Shown one piece after another: positions 50,314 through 63,060 of a stretch of DNA of 64,000 nt; positions within the stretch are counted from its first letter, which is position 1; each line of letters opens with the position of its first letter. Origin of the DNA: Euwallacea fornicatus (taxonomy: Eukaryota > Arthropoda > Insecta > Coleoptera > Curculionidae); the NCBI RefSeq assembly GCF_040115645.1, contig NC_089545.1, positions 4,030,001-4,094,000 on the forward strand. Reading direction: 5' to 3'. The notes below the pieces were generated by a model, which was not told the DNA's origin, made no database searches, and was given only the letters and a program-made list of their open reading frames with translations. Made by a program: the position numbers and the translations under genes.

Positions 50314-51900
50314 GTGAGAACCCTAAAAAGGTTAACTTTTCATTCAACTTTATGAAGAAACATTTAGATCAACGCTGACGGTTATTGTAGATGAGCCACT
50401 CTCCATTCTTCCTAATCGTGTTCTGCGTACGATGAGTCTTGGTACCTGCGTTTGAGGGCGAAAATTTCAAATTACTTTATCATTTTCAAAGATCAGGAAG
50501 AAAGACTAAAGAAGTCCAAATAGACGGATATGCGACATTATTGACCAAATAAATCTTCAGGGATTTAAAGCGAGCGCGATAGCGCAATGAGAACTGCACC
50601 TATTACCCGCGTAAATGTGAAGGAGCGAATTGGAGGTACTTCCATGTAAATTAAACGAGAAATTCTTTAAAAAATCGTTGTATTCTACGATATATTCTTT
50701 GTCGAGAACGATTATAAATTTTTCTTGTAATGCGTTACTCATGCTTTCAAAAATTATTGATAATTTTAATTGCATTTATTATAACATTGTCCCTGATATG
50801 TTGCCGTTTACATACATTTAAACATTCATATACGCCCTAAATATTTCTGAAAAATATACCAAACAACTGATAATCCAACCTGGTTTTTCCAGTAAATTAA
50901 TTTCAATCTTTCGCGATCCAGTTAATTAAATCAAAACATCCTTTGATGGCTGTTGCAGACGCCCCAACATCACGAACCTTAGTTGAAGCAAAGAACGTTT
51001 TCCATCAATATTTTAGTACACAAAGGCAAAGGTAGTCAGATATCCATCCCCAACAGAGATCGACGCCTCTGGGCAACACGTGGCTTTGTGTTAATTTAGG
51101 CTGTTGCTTATTAATCTTCAATCACAATACAAACGGAGATACTGATTAACTTGTCTAAATACGAGTACCTATACCTGCTTACGTCTTTAACCTGAAATAT
51201 ATCATAGGTTTGATCCCATGACAAGAAGTTGTCAACACACATGTTAATGTCCATTCATCGTTAATTTCTAGGATATGCACAGTATATATGTTAATTGCCA
51301 ATCTAAAATTGTTATAATTTGAAACTTACAACCACATGCTGGCAATGAATCAATCACACAGGCGTCTCCCATTTCCATGATCAAAGACCAGGTGAAGACA
51401 TATTGGGCCTCTCTGGATTCCCCGTCTAATAGGAACTATTTCTAAAGGATGCTTCTGCAGATTTACTGCCTTCCGGGATTAGAATTATTATATTTGGTAC
51501 GGAGTGTAACATCAGACTTAATTTCGATGTCCTAGATTTAGCTACATTCCGCACAGCTCTAACAGGGGTGTATTTGAGATTGTGGCCAACTTCGTCGAAT
51601 CGTTTTCAGTTAAGAAAGTGTGGCCGAAGCAATTCAGCAAAGTAATCCGAACTCGCAACAAAACCCTCTGTGATTCAATCAGGTCTTTCGGCAACTTATA
51701 TGGATATTGTTCCGATTTGGCGCAAAATCCAGAGGTAAAAACCCGATGACCTGAAGGCGTTCTGGATTGGCCGTCGGTCTGTCGACGTCGAAGTCAATAC
51801 AGCAAACTCATACCCTTATCTCTTAATATCCATATTTTTACCCTCCAACCTCTACAGATTAAGGTGTTCTTTCCCTACACTCGGACCACCGCAACATATT
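50314..51900. other. Non-coding stretch, putative intron
   Basis: No recognised exon downstream of the 50313 donor. The region 51590-51750 has mixed composition but no open protein-like frame. Confidence 0.45.
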
Positions 51901-52210
51901 CATAGAATAAAGTGTTTCTTCCACGGGCATGTTGGGACCATGCCAGGGCGAGTTTCGCCCTTTTGAAGGGCACGCCACTGCTTTACCCGTCAATTTCCTT
52001 GGCAGTCTCGCTCCTTAACAGCCTTCAGTCTAAAAGCATGCACGCGATATATGGAGGGACATTACGTCAAGGCGAACAGATGTATAAAATAAATATCCGC
52101 GCTGTATGCGCCCCGACGAGAGCCATGATTCCGGAATGGCATAAATCAGGGCAGCGGGTTGCCACTAGGGGGCGCCCGACGTCCCCCACCCGCCGCCGAT
52201 AGTCAAGTGT
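51900..52210. promoter_or_regulatory. GC-rich island containing a CTCF-like insulator site
   Basis: At 52162-52175 the sequence CCACTAGGGGGCGC is a full-length match to the core CTCF consensus (CCASNAGGKGGCRS type). It sits in a GC-rich tract ending CCCGCCGCCGATAG. A 96-codon frame spanning the island has no recognisable domain. The site lies about 2 kb downstream of the candidate promoter at 50.2 kb. Binding is inferred from the motif. Confidence 0.5.
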
Positions 52211-54870
52211 TTCAAGGCGAAAGAGATTTTCTTTCGATACGCGAGGAATTTATTGAATGAAGGCAGTTGTTTTGGTGTGAGAGGGTTGCAAGCCCGAGAA
52301 ATTTGGTATTTTGTTGGAGATGATAGACCTGAAGAGAAATTTGGTTTCTTTTTAGAACTTAGAAAAATGTGATCTTTCTGAAAAATGTTCGATCCTCGGA
52401 TTCAATTTTGGAATTTCTGCATTAGAAGAATTCGAGATTATAGGAAATTACAATTTTTTTATTTTTAAACAATTAAAAATAATGTTTTCCTTTTGGTGAA
52501 TATCGAGATATATATGTAGGTACTCCTGTTCAGCACTAGTGGTAACGAATATCACGCACATAGTGCATATCCGCTTTTATTTATATTCGCATGTTCGTTT
52601 CTTCTAAATCTTATTTGAAATAAGTGATTATCGTAGTAAGATTAATGCCACTAATATGTAATTCCACTTCTACTAATCAGTCTAGAACATTTTATAAAGT
52701 TTTCGGAGAGTCGAGGACTTACGAACGCACTGAATATGTTTAAATGCCTTTGAAGTGGCCTAAACTGGTTTTAACTCCTCAATCACTGATCTATCTTGAT
52801 CTTCATGTCGATGTAGGTCAATGTGAATCGAAGAAAAGACAGAAGCGACAATACTGAAATTTAGTTTTTTCTATGAGAACAAGTAATAAGCTTTCAAAAG
52901 TAACGCTGACAATTCCTTCTCATTGTTATCGTTAAATCATACAAATATGATAATGATCACGATGGTCCTAATTGGTAGTTTGATGGAAATGAATTACGCA
53001 ACATTGCAACCATTGAAGCAGTGCTGTATTTCTTGTAGGGTTCGAGACCGCAGCGCCGAGCCACGAATTTGGACCACCCCCATACATGGTCTCAGTTAAC
53101 CTGCGCTTGAAGCTAAATAAACTACTATCTGTAGGAGTCTTGCATCCTCTTAAGGTCATGTTAGTTTGGTCATATTTATTCTTTCTTCTTCATTATTTAA
53201 CAATGAGCTACTTTTAAGCCGAGTTTTTGAGTCATGGCTTTAAGCTCAGTTCTACTAAACTCGATCGTTGGATATTATGCACCATACGTAAGTTCATTTC
53301 ACATGACTGTCAATATAGCATCAATGGGTTTCTTATGGACGACGAAAGTTATGAGGGTCGATGTTGGGTGAACTAATCTTAAAGACACGATTCACAGCAA
53401 TTCGATTTCAGAGTTTGTGGCAAAATACGATTAAAATGGTTTGTTGCAAATTAATCAGATATAATGTGCCCATGTCAGGCAATACTTCCTTCAGTTTTTG
53501 AGATATTTTATATACACACTATTCTCGACTCCAGACGTTTAGAATTTACAAGACTACGAATATTGTCACATAAAAGGAACATGTTCCTATGTTTTTTTTC
53601 CGTGAATTGACAAACGGAGTTCTGACGAAATGGTAATTTAGCTCTGAAGAAATGACATGATTCCACATACCGAAAACTTGATGAATATAGGGACTCATGT
53701 AATATATGCTTGAAGCCAATGAGACAGCGGTTTTTCCTGAGGTATACCGTCAATCACGTTAGTGATTTTTTAAGATAAAGCTCCATGAATGAAAGCATGT
53801 GACTTTTAATTTTTGCGTTTGCTATTTAATTGCAGTTATATGCGGAGATGTCATTGAAAATTGAATATCGATTCTGATAAATTTGATTACCGATGTTTGG
53901 AGGTATTATATTTTTGGTTCAACCTGAAATGTTGGAGCTTTATCTTGCACCACTATTTCGTTGAACGGTAAAAATAATGGGCCATATATGTAGGGCCAGT
54001 ATATCCCAAAGCCATCAGCCTTGTCAAAAACTCATAATATATCGGCATCGATATCTGAAAGGTTGAAACGTGGCAACTCACAATGAGCCGACTGATGAAT
54101 CGACTCCCTTGACTGATTTATGTCGAATGCGGTAAATTGTGTGTAAATGGATTCGGCCAAATGGCATCGAGATATATGGGCCTGGGGCTTTGCTGCCTGA
54201 AAAGCTCGCCGATTTTTAGCCGACTGTATTGCTTCTCTTAGGTATATGTGTTAAAAAAAGTTCTACTACCCATTTAGCAATAGTATGCAACATAAAGGGA
54301 AATTGTCAACTAGTGGTCTTCACTCATACATCATCGGCCAGCAACGTGACTGTAATCCGTATTTACGGAACAAGTTCAATAGGAGAGTGATCTTTCAATG
54401 TTTTTTTTACAGATATTGTGATATTTACCTCTATGGTATCAGTTACGGACGTAGGATTAGTGGTTACGAAGACATAGGCATCAATAATAATGCTTGTTCA
54501 ATAATATAAAACTTAAGGTTCTAAATTTATTTTCATGGTTTCAACAGTACTTTGCACCAACTCTCGTTTACCACAGTCTTCCACTTCTGGACACGGATGG
54601 ATTATCTCCTATATGACCCCTCTGCAGCCTAGCAACTCTACACCTGCCAGACCCCGAGTCTCAGTTGCTTTACCCCTTCTTGATATCTCAGCTGGAAAAC
54701 CTTTTGATCGTCAAATATCCCCTTCCGATTTTATCCCATTTTTATGAAATTCACAAATATAATGGGTCTTCCATTTGGTGCATTAGAGCCTTAAACCCAA
54801 AAACAACATTTATTTGAATTGAATGTAAATATCAAATCTTGACAGCAATATGTTCAGTACATTAAGTCAA
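52211..54870. other. Non-coding AT-rich stretch
   Basis: A GGTTCGAGACC word near 53039 matches the RNA polymerase III B-box, and an A-box-like TGGTCCTAATTGG lies about 75 bp upstream, so a tRNA-derived SINE is conceivable. No tRNA fold is visible. An island at 54050-54230 is somewhat GC-richer with no recognised gene. Confidence 0.4.
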
Positions 54871-54876
54871 TTTAAT

Positions 54877-55246
54877 ATGGACAGATATACGATGCAACAG
54901 TGCATAGAAATAATTCGTATTTATTATGAGAATGCTTGGTTTGTTCGCTGGACATTTCGCGCACTGCGAGAAGTTTCCGGTCAGCAAAATCGATCATCTG
55001 AAAGCACTCTTTATCATTTAGTTTGAACAAAGTGGCTCAGTTGCAGATAAGTCAACATTTGTATGTCATCGGAGTGCCAGAACGGAAGTCCATATCGGTG
55101 TGGTAAGCCTCAGTCTAACCGATGACTGAAAACTCTCCGTTTCGCGTTGTTCTCAAGAACGTGGCGAATATTGCATAAAGGTCTTCATCTTAGAGCTCAT
55201 AAAGTTCAAATCATTCAGGAATCGAAACCAAATTATCATCGTTCAC
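54877..55246 (+). pseudogene. Broken Tc1/mariner-type transposase, N-terminal part
   Basis: ATG at 54877 opens a 49-codon frame beginning MDRYTMQQCIEIIRIYYENA, followed by FRALREVSGQQNRSSEST and ending at TGA 55024-55026. In a second frame the homology continues as EQSGSVADKSTFVCHRSART. After a stop and another shift it continues as WRILHKGLHLRAHKVQ (about 55160-55208). This is the tandem helix-turn-helix DNA-binding half of a transposase type widespread in arthropods. At least two frameshifts and one stop disrupt it. The catalytic half was not found to the right, so this is a truncated relic. Confidence 0.85.
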
Positions 55247-55868
55247 CATCAGCCTTGATGATCGTTCCTCAGAAACATAAAAATGATAGAGGAAATGTCG
55301 TGTTAACTGTAAGGAAGCCATTCCATTGATTATAAAAGCGTGATTATAAAATAGGCGTTTACATAAATGATATTGCACTACGATGATCATTTTTACGCTT
55401 TAGAGGATCTACCACGAGCGTGTTTCAAATGGTTTGGTCATCATGAAGCTTAATCAGATTATATGGTCTAAAACGGCTACTTCTAAGAATTATTCAATAT
55501 TGAACTCTCTAGTGTACTCTTCCCTGGCCGTCAAGGATTTGTACTCTCATCTCATATTTTGTGTCGAACCATCTGTGATCTGATTTTATTTCGCGTCTCG
55601 CGCTTCACTCTGCAGTTCTTTATGGGAAGAGGAGTTCAATCTCAACTTATCTCTCAGCCAGAATCATCTCGGATCACATCACATCGCTCAAATTTCTCAT
55701 ACTCGTTTTTAGATATTTAAGTTTGACACAAGCTCAGGCACTTGGTATATTTTGGTTAGGCAGCAATTTAATTGTGGTATTAAGGAAGAATCGTGTGATC
55801 GAGGGTTGCTACAGACAACTTCGAAGAAATTGTGTCCTCGGCTGATGGGTCTTTCGTTTTCTGTAAAG
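55247..55868. other. Non-coding stretch
   Basis: No trace of the catalytic half of the preceding transposase and no other supported feature. The final bases (CTTTCGTTTTCTGTAAAG) form a good splice-acceptor-like tract for the next entry. Confidence 0.45.
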
Positions 55869-56039
55869 AAAACCATTGAAAACCAAGAGTGGTTTCAACA
55901 TCTGCGGGAAAACTACCGCAAATATCGAAAGCGCCAATCAGACGATCCGTTCGATATCGGTGTGATGGGAAATGTTTATTCCCGATTTATCCGTTGGGTC
56001 TCGCCTAGTCGCGTGCATCGGGGTGCAAAGATCGGGTAG
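55869..56039 (+). CDS. Candidate terminal coding exon, unidentified (weak DHHC-type resemblance)
   Basis: A pyrimidine-rich tract ending TGTAAAG at 55868 is followed by an open frame of 56 codons to a TAG at 56037-56039. It starts KTIENQEWFQHLRENYRKYR and contains DDPFDIGVMGN, then a basic tail. Composition is more protein-like than in the surroundings. A TxE motif followed after 25-30 residues by PFDxGxxxN is the arrangement found after the catalytic domain of DHHC palmitoyltransferases, but the match is too short to claim the family. No upstream exon was recognised. It could be a gene relic or a chance frame. An AATAAA lies about 550 bp downstream (56587). Confidence 0.3.
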   Translation, partial: KTIENQEWFQHLRENYRKYRKRQSDDPFDIGVMGNVYSRFIRWVSPSRVHRGAKIG

Positions 56040-56640
56040 TAAATTTTCATTTTTACCGTTTCCTTTTTATTGAAATTACGCGGTTATTTACTGCCATTAA
56101 ACCGGATAGAACTATTCGATATTTTTGATTTAATGCGTTTTCACTCGGCTTTAGTCGGCCATGTTTTGTCAAAATTATGGATATGTATCGTTCAACGAGT
56201 TTTGGATTTGGCGTAGTTTGAAGTATGCGGTTGTTGCTGATTTATTGCCTCCGATGGGATTTTGTCGAGTGTTTTGTCATAAATCTAAGCATTTTTGCTT
56301 ATTCGCGATAAACGCCAACGTTAAACTATAAATATTAATGATGCGAAAGGGGCTTTTCTGCTATGACCAATTTTCAAATCGGCAGTCAAGCCACTTGCAA
56401 ACACAACGGAAAATGACCTAAAACAAAGTAAAAATGTCAAACGTTCCATGCCCATTTTTGATATGTTTCGCTGTATGTGACGGCTCAATCATGTAAAATG
56501 CCGAATTTAAAAAAAATGTGTAAAACATTGAGAAATTATCGATTTCTTGTCAGTTCTTTGAGTAACATAGAGCTTCATCCTTTATCAATAAACTGATTAA
56601 CGGATTATAGTCCAGTAGTTCAATTATCTGCATCATCATT
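56040..56640. other. Non-coding AT-rich stretch
   Basis: No supported feature apart from the AATAAA at 56587 noted above. Confidence 0.45.
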
Positions 56641-56900
56641 CTATGACGTCTAGTGACGCCGAAAGAATATGTTTTAAACAAAGCCACCTGGCACAAAAAG
56701 AAGTATATCTACGTCTTCTTTGGAACCTATAAGCGAAGACCGGATGGCGGTAATCCTAAGCAAATAAGAGCCATGGCCCAGTGGATATGGGGCCCCTCAA
56801 AATACAGTGAGGGCGAATTGCGAGGTATCAGCATCGGAATTGCGCGATTACCGATCAAATGGGGCCGAAAAGGTTTTCGGGCTGATTCCCTATAAAGGTT
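56640..56900. promoter_or_regulatory. Candidate regulatory island
   Basis: GC-richer block with GGGGCCCC, CCCTC/GAGGG inverted arms (about 56795-56813) and duplicated GAATTGCG words. An 80-codon plus frame crosses it but shows no recognisable domain. Confidence 0.25.
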
Positions 56901-59900
56901 ATTTGTTTGTTCTTGTTTATATTATGTCGTTTGAAAGAGGGTTGTACGTCAGGTGAAGTAATGCAACTACAAGCAAAAGTTTTTACTGAAATGAACGGAA
57001 AAAATGTGAATTATATTAAAAGTTGAGGATTATCCCTGGACATTATACCATCAGACGCTTAAAAACCTACATCTTTACATTTTTGTAGCCGTAACAGTTT
57101 AACGTTTTTTGAGGATTTGATGAATTCCAGTGCACTTATTGCTTTAAACAAAAGCACTATTTGTTAAGGTAACAGATAAATGTAATTGCCACCATCTACT
57201 AATAATATTCCAATGTCATGTCAGTACTTTACACAACAACAATGTCATTAATAATATTTTTCAAAAATTCTGAGATTTTCTCACTGAACCTTAAGAAAAT
57301 ACTACTCGTCCATTTTACTAACTGGCCGAACGGCCTAGCGCTTTCTTATAGCGCGTCTCCACAAGAAGGTTGGCACCCTTCGTGACACTACTCTCCTCTT
57401 AAAATTATTACTATCGATCAGATGTGCATCTTTAGTACGTCTTCAGCCGATCGAAGCGAACATCTCTCATATGTTCTGAGAGTTCGCTGGATTCTCTAGG
57501 CTACACCATTGTTATTCTTAACGACTGTGCCAGACTTCTTCGACTTTTGACTTACGTGATTCCCTACTTGTGCCTGTATCCCGATACATGAAGAAAGTAG
57601 GAAACCAGCACAGGCTTTCGTACGTTATCCACCATTTTCTGGCTAGATGTTCCTAGACGATGTTCAGCGTTGAAGGCATGCTGTTACAGGTACAATATCT
57701 ACCTGAATATTTATCCTTCGGAGGTCTTCATTTACCAAGGCTCTCTTCATTTCGATTAATAATTTGTCTGACATTTTAAAAATTGTTATATCTTTAAACG
57801 CAAATCCTCTTCCAATTTCTAAGACATCTTGATATGTACCTAGAAAAGTGATGGAATATTTCACCACACTCTTCGGAGGAAAACATCGATTTATCCAAAC
57901 ATATATTCCCTGTTCTCACTGACAGAAATTATTCGGTTTGGCAGTGTCTCATGAAGGCATGACCAGTATAGCTTCTATATTTCAGTGCTCTGGATGCAGA
58001 TACTAACACGGAATAATGAATTCACGTGTCCCCAATAAATCAATATACACGAGATCCTTACTTTCCCGGATCAAAGAGGCAGGAAAGCTGCCTGACGGAT
58101 GTGTCGTCTTTGCTGTGCCAGATTTATGAGTTTCCAGGATTAGAAACTACATGAAAATAATTCACAATTAATATTTCTACGGCAGTATTTCTTGTCGAAG
58201 TGACGCGTTTAATGGGACGGTCCGGGTGATAGATAGAGAAAATTATTATTTATTGCTGGCTCTCCCGTATGCGGGGGATTTGACGATAGGAACGGAAAAT
58301 AGAACACTTGGGACTTTATGTCACCCGGCTCTTAGTTATTACGGTCATTAAAATGTCCGATATTAATCAACGAGTGCTGCTAATAAACTGCCGCCCGAAA
58401 ATATCGAAAACACGTTTGTCACATTCTAAAATATCTTCAGATATTTTTCTGAAGTATAAATTATGGTTTTCTGCCTTCGCCTTGATATCCAGCTATAACC
58501 ACTCACAGGATTACTAGTTCTGAGACCATACAGAGAATTAAGAAAAGTTAAATGGCAAAGTTCTTAAGTTTTCAGCTATCATCAAGACTTAAAAAAAAAT
58601 CTTTGGTCCTGACCTAATTATGCCGATGTATCTCCATGTAGTTTTCCAGATGCTTGCCCATGTGGTAACGCAACTTTACCGCAGATTCGTAGCAAAAAAA
58701 TGTTTACATACACTCATCCACTTCTACACCATGTATACATCTTTTTGTAAATAAATCCTCTTGGCTTTAATAGCAATTTGGCCAGGTAAAATGTTAATAT
58801 GATCTCTATGAGGCTTCCCGGAAATTAATGAAATTTTATCTAGTGCTGAATTTATCTCCCAAGTTAATCTGAGGATATCCATTTCAATTGTGTGATAAAC
58901 AGTTATAATAATCAGCATTTATTGCATTTTATTATATTCACTTACTCACCAAGAGCAGATGAATTCGTAGCATCGATCACCCTATAGTATTTTAATAAAC
59001 TGTCATTTGTGAAATATTACTAAATTACATTATGAACTACGGTATAAAACGCATTAGCAAAACAGGATCTTTGCATCATAAAATTATAACGATTTACCTT
59101 TCCGAACTCTATTTATCGTGCGTGCAACTGACTGGATTTTAAAAATCGACGAATTTATGGCCTTAGACCAACAAGGCTGTGATTTATAATTGAGCTGTAA
59201 ATCCATGAAGGACGGAAAAATGCGCGGTCCATGTTGAACATGTGTTTTCTGTAACTGCTCAATCAGTTTTCATCGAACGAGGATTTTTTCTGGTACGCCA
59301 CTGTCAGTTCAGCAACCTAGAAATGGGTATATAAAAAGGCTGTGATATAGTGACGGATATATTTCAGAAAAGGCCTGTTGGCGGGACACTGACTGATATG
59401 GCCTGGCACTGTCTCTGACAAGATAGATTGTCCTTCAAGAATCCATCATTCCTCTACAAACTTTAAGTTAGTTCGACCTTGTTCAGGATATATCATCTAT
59501 TTACAGGAAAGTTTCCGATAAACTTTGATCTAAGAGGATTTTCTTCTTATGTCTCAGATTCAATATTGTTGGCCATCACCTTCGTAACAAGGAAATCTTT
59601 TAAAGCTTTAACAATTATTGTACGTATCTAAAATAAAATCGAACGACTTGAAATCCATGAGCAACAGTAAATTATTTAAAAAACGAACAAATTTTTGTAC
59701 TCTGTGGTGTCTTACTTTCATAATATAATTAAAACTGTCTTTTGGACCAAAGAAGAGCTATTTAGAATTATCTCACTCTATCTATTTAGAATAATCTTAA
59801 TACGACTAAATGGGCTTTGGAGGATAGAGCCTACCGCCTTCATTAGGCTCATCCAATATACAGAAGATGAATTTATCCGAACATAAACACTGTTAAAGCT

Positions 59901-62060
59901 CTCTTGAAGTGAACAGGATTCCATACAATTTTAAGCTACTTTATCATTTTTTTTTTCAGTTTATTGTCATCTTTATAAACAAGCTTGTTTACAAAAAAGC
60001 TCCGCTAAAAGTGTTTTAAATTGCTCACACAACAACACAATTTTAATTCGGTTCTAATTACTTCTAAAACCGTTAAAGCTATTTCCTAAAGCTGTTTTAG
60101 GTGGAAGACTAAAATAAAGTTCCATGATTTTTCATTAGGAGCAGTAATTATCAAGTTCCCTTACTTCTAAGTGTATTGTAAACAATGTTATTGAAGATGA
60201 CCACAAAATATGACTCATTGATTTCTGATTTCCACGCCGGATTTGTTCTTAGATCAAAAAAATTTTACCAGTAGAAGATTATTAGACGAGGTTATAATAA
60301 AACCTTTTATTCCCAGGAGAAAAGTCTGCATCACGACTGAAGCGAGTGTCGCAATTGTTCTGAAGGGATGATGCTCATTATAATGCGAACAATACTATAC
60401 TTTAACCAAACATTCGTATGTTCCGGAAATTAGTTAGAAGTCTCATTTAAATAATGTAAAAAAATTGTCTCAAAGATAAAATAATCGCAAAAATAAAAAG
60501 ACCACATGTAAATATAATTTTCTGAATTTTTCAATGGCTATTCGGTCTCTTTATTTACTTCTATGCTTTGAATTTTTAACTAGTTACGTTTGAACTAACT
60601 AAATAATTAACAACAAAATTTATAACATTGCGTCGTTTCACGATTACTTGCCTCCTCGAAATACCAAATTTGAGATCCACTGAAATTTGACTTTTAAGGC
60701 CTATTAAATACGCACACTATCGCTCTCCATATGGAAAGTTTATTAGCCATATTCCGGAGGGAGACCAATATTTGCGGTGGGCTTGTGTTTATTACCAATG
60801 CAGCGTGATGGAATACACATTTTATCACGCTCTAACGGATTTGATGCACTGTAGGGGTTAATGTGCTTTGCCACGTATTTGCCAACAGATGTAAACTGAC
60901 TCTTTTCTTATAGAATTGTGGAAATAGAAATATTCTTCAACTCGATTAATTTTTTTAAAATTTAGTAACATCTTCAATGCTGAAGCATATCCCGGTCCTA
61001 CAATGCCTTCTTAAAAGGTATTTTGATTCTATCTGATTTAAAACGGCTTGCGCCAAAGCAGATCTTAGTCTTTGTAAAGAAACCCTGTTAAAGGTTTCTT
61101 GAGTTGACAAGACTGTAATACAGTTCTAACCTACTTGTAGGAAGGTTAAAGTATTCGCGTTCTTAGTAAATAAACCTGTTAATCAGGTCTTTATTGCATA
61201 TTTCAAGGTGGTTTGAAGGTTTCGTTATATAACGGCTCTTCAAACTGTGTTTCCAAAGGTTCTCGCTCTTCTCAGATTTATGCTCTAGTTAGTTCAGGTT
61301 AATTTTAAGGGAGCAAGAGTGTAAATACCTCGCGAAATGTTAGTTATAAATATTGATATCGGTATGAAAAGTACATTTTTCGCAGGCGACAGTTAGCGTA
61401 TTTACTCTCTATAAAGTTATACACTCGTGAAACTTTGTTGCACTCACCTACGGTTTCACTCGTGCGACAAGAAAGTATGGCGACACTAGCATAACAATAT
61501 ACTATTTTACGTAACTAGGCACCCTTATGCCAAGATTAAGTCGCCTCGGCGAATAAGCCAACTGTCATTTATATGTCTTCTGAGTTAAATGTGAAGTCAG
61601 CTCCACTTCCGTACCAAACTGATTAGCAATTTTACATAATGAAACAAGGATGCCACGTTGTCTTGTAGTGTAGGATTAACAAGGAATATATCCATAATTG
61701 ATTCATTTGTCATATTATGGCTTCACATGATGGAATCTAGGATATTTGATGTTCGGTGACATCTGGACTGTAAAGAGTTTTTTTCAGGAAAACCAGCATC
61801 AGGTATAATGAATATGAATAACGTATAGTATGAATACAGCTTGATGCTGTTTTGCTTGATAAGAAACTCGCTTATTGTTCCCTGTACGTGATGTCTTCTC
61901 TGAACCATTATGGTTTCGAATAAGGTGAATTATATCTCCAAGAGATTATAGTAAATTTGTGTATACGTTACATACTGAAACATTTTAAATGAAATGTGGA
62001 GACGAATGCAAATTGTGAAAGTAACAAGTAGATTGAAAGTGCTATATGGCAACATGGCAC
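56901..62060. other. Non-coding AT-rich stretch
   Basis: No supported gene. The block at about 59140-59420 is modestly GC-richer with TTTATGGCC (posterior-Hox-type). TTCACTCGTGCG near 61465 repeats a word from 41.65 kb. Frames at 57664-57867 and 59695-59886 are unremarkable. Confidence 0.45.
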
Positions 62061-62260
62061 AGAGATTACGTTTGACGAAAAGGAAGAGTAAGACGTTGAT
62101 TCGACCTCCGTCACGTCAGTCGTTCATCTGCTGTCATCTTTAGCTAAGTGACAGGCTGAATGACGGCCCGTGCTGAAACGAGAAGGAATTTTAATTCCGA
62201 CCTCCGCCGCCGACAACGTCAGCTTTGATCTACTCAATCTATATTAGGATAAAGAGACGT
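62060..62260. promoter_or_regulatory. Candidate enhancer island with a TCF site
   Basis: CpG-richer island with direct repeat CGACCTCCG at 62102-62110 and 62198-62206, a GGAATTTTAATTCC inverted repeat at 62185-62198 and CTTTGATC at 62223-62230 (TCF/Pangolin type). No coding evidence. Confidence 0.3.
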
Positions 62261-62519
62261 CTCCCCTTAATAAAGTTAACTCGGTACGTTGTAAGAAAGG
62301 GATCTTAATTTTTCAAAAATAACAAACAATAGACTTCCCGAAGTGCTTTTTTATCGTTATGTTACAGTTGGTCAAAATAATTCCAAATTATGATTGGAAC
62401 GGGCATAAGTCGAGGCTTAAATACTGTCCTCGTATGCGAAGAGGAAGAGACACATAGATTATTTTTATTACAATGGTATAGTACATAAAGTTTAAAAAAT
62501 AGAACTCTAATGCCTCTCA

Positions 62520-63060
62520 CCCTGTACAAAATCCCATTATATCGGTCGATAAGCGACAGTTGTCAAGTGGCATGACTGGCCTCCGGTGTGATTGATGAAT
62601 TGTCCATCATCTTGTCGGACCAAGTCAATCAATCTTCAGGTGACGCGGTTTGTGTAGTGCCCTTATTATGGTTCCAGGTAAAAGTTCCGAGGAACAGCTG
62701 ATGTTTGGATGAGTTATTACTTCGGTGACATGCAAAAGTTCTTAATTGAAATTCACGTAAATCAAACCGTATAAAGGAAATTTGTTTTCTGGTCTGGGGT
62801 CTCGCCCGACAATGGTTTTCAGCTTTAGCCATAGTGTGTCTAAGTCGTTACTCAAACACAGGTTTTTCAAATTGGCGATAATGTCAATGTGGACGTTTTT
62901 CCTGATGCAAACTCCGATAATTTTACCAAACCAGACTACATTGTTATAACATAATAAGCGCAGCCCATAACCGCACCTGCCAATCAGACGTCCATCCATC
63001 GAATCTCATCACATCAGATGAAATTATCACAGTCGCCGATATTGGGACCCTGCTTGCTCA
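62520..63060. promoter_or_regulatory. Candidate enhancer island with PBC/Hox-type sites
   Basis: TGATTGAT at 62589-62596 and its inverted relative TCAATCAA at 62625-62632 are PBC/Hox-type sites on opposite strands. The GC content is more balanced than in the flanks. The minus frames at 62629-62999 lack a recognisable domain. Confidence 0.3.
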
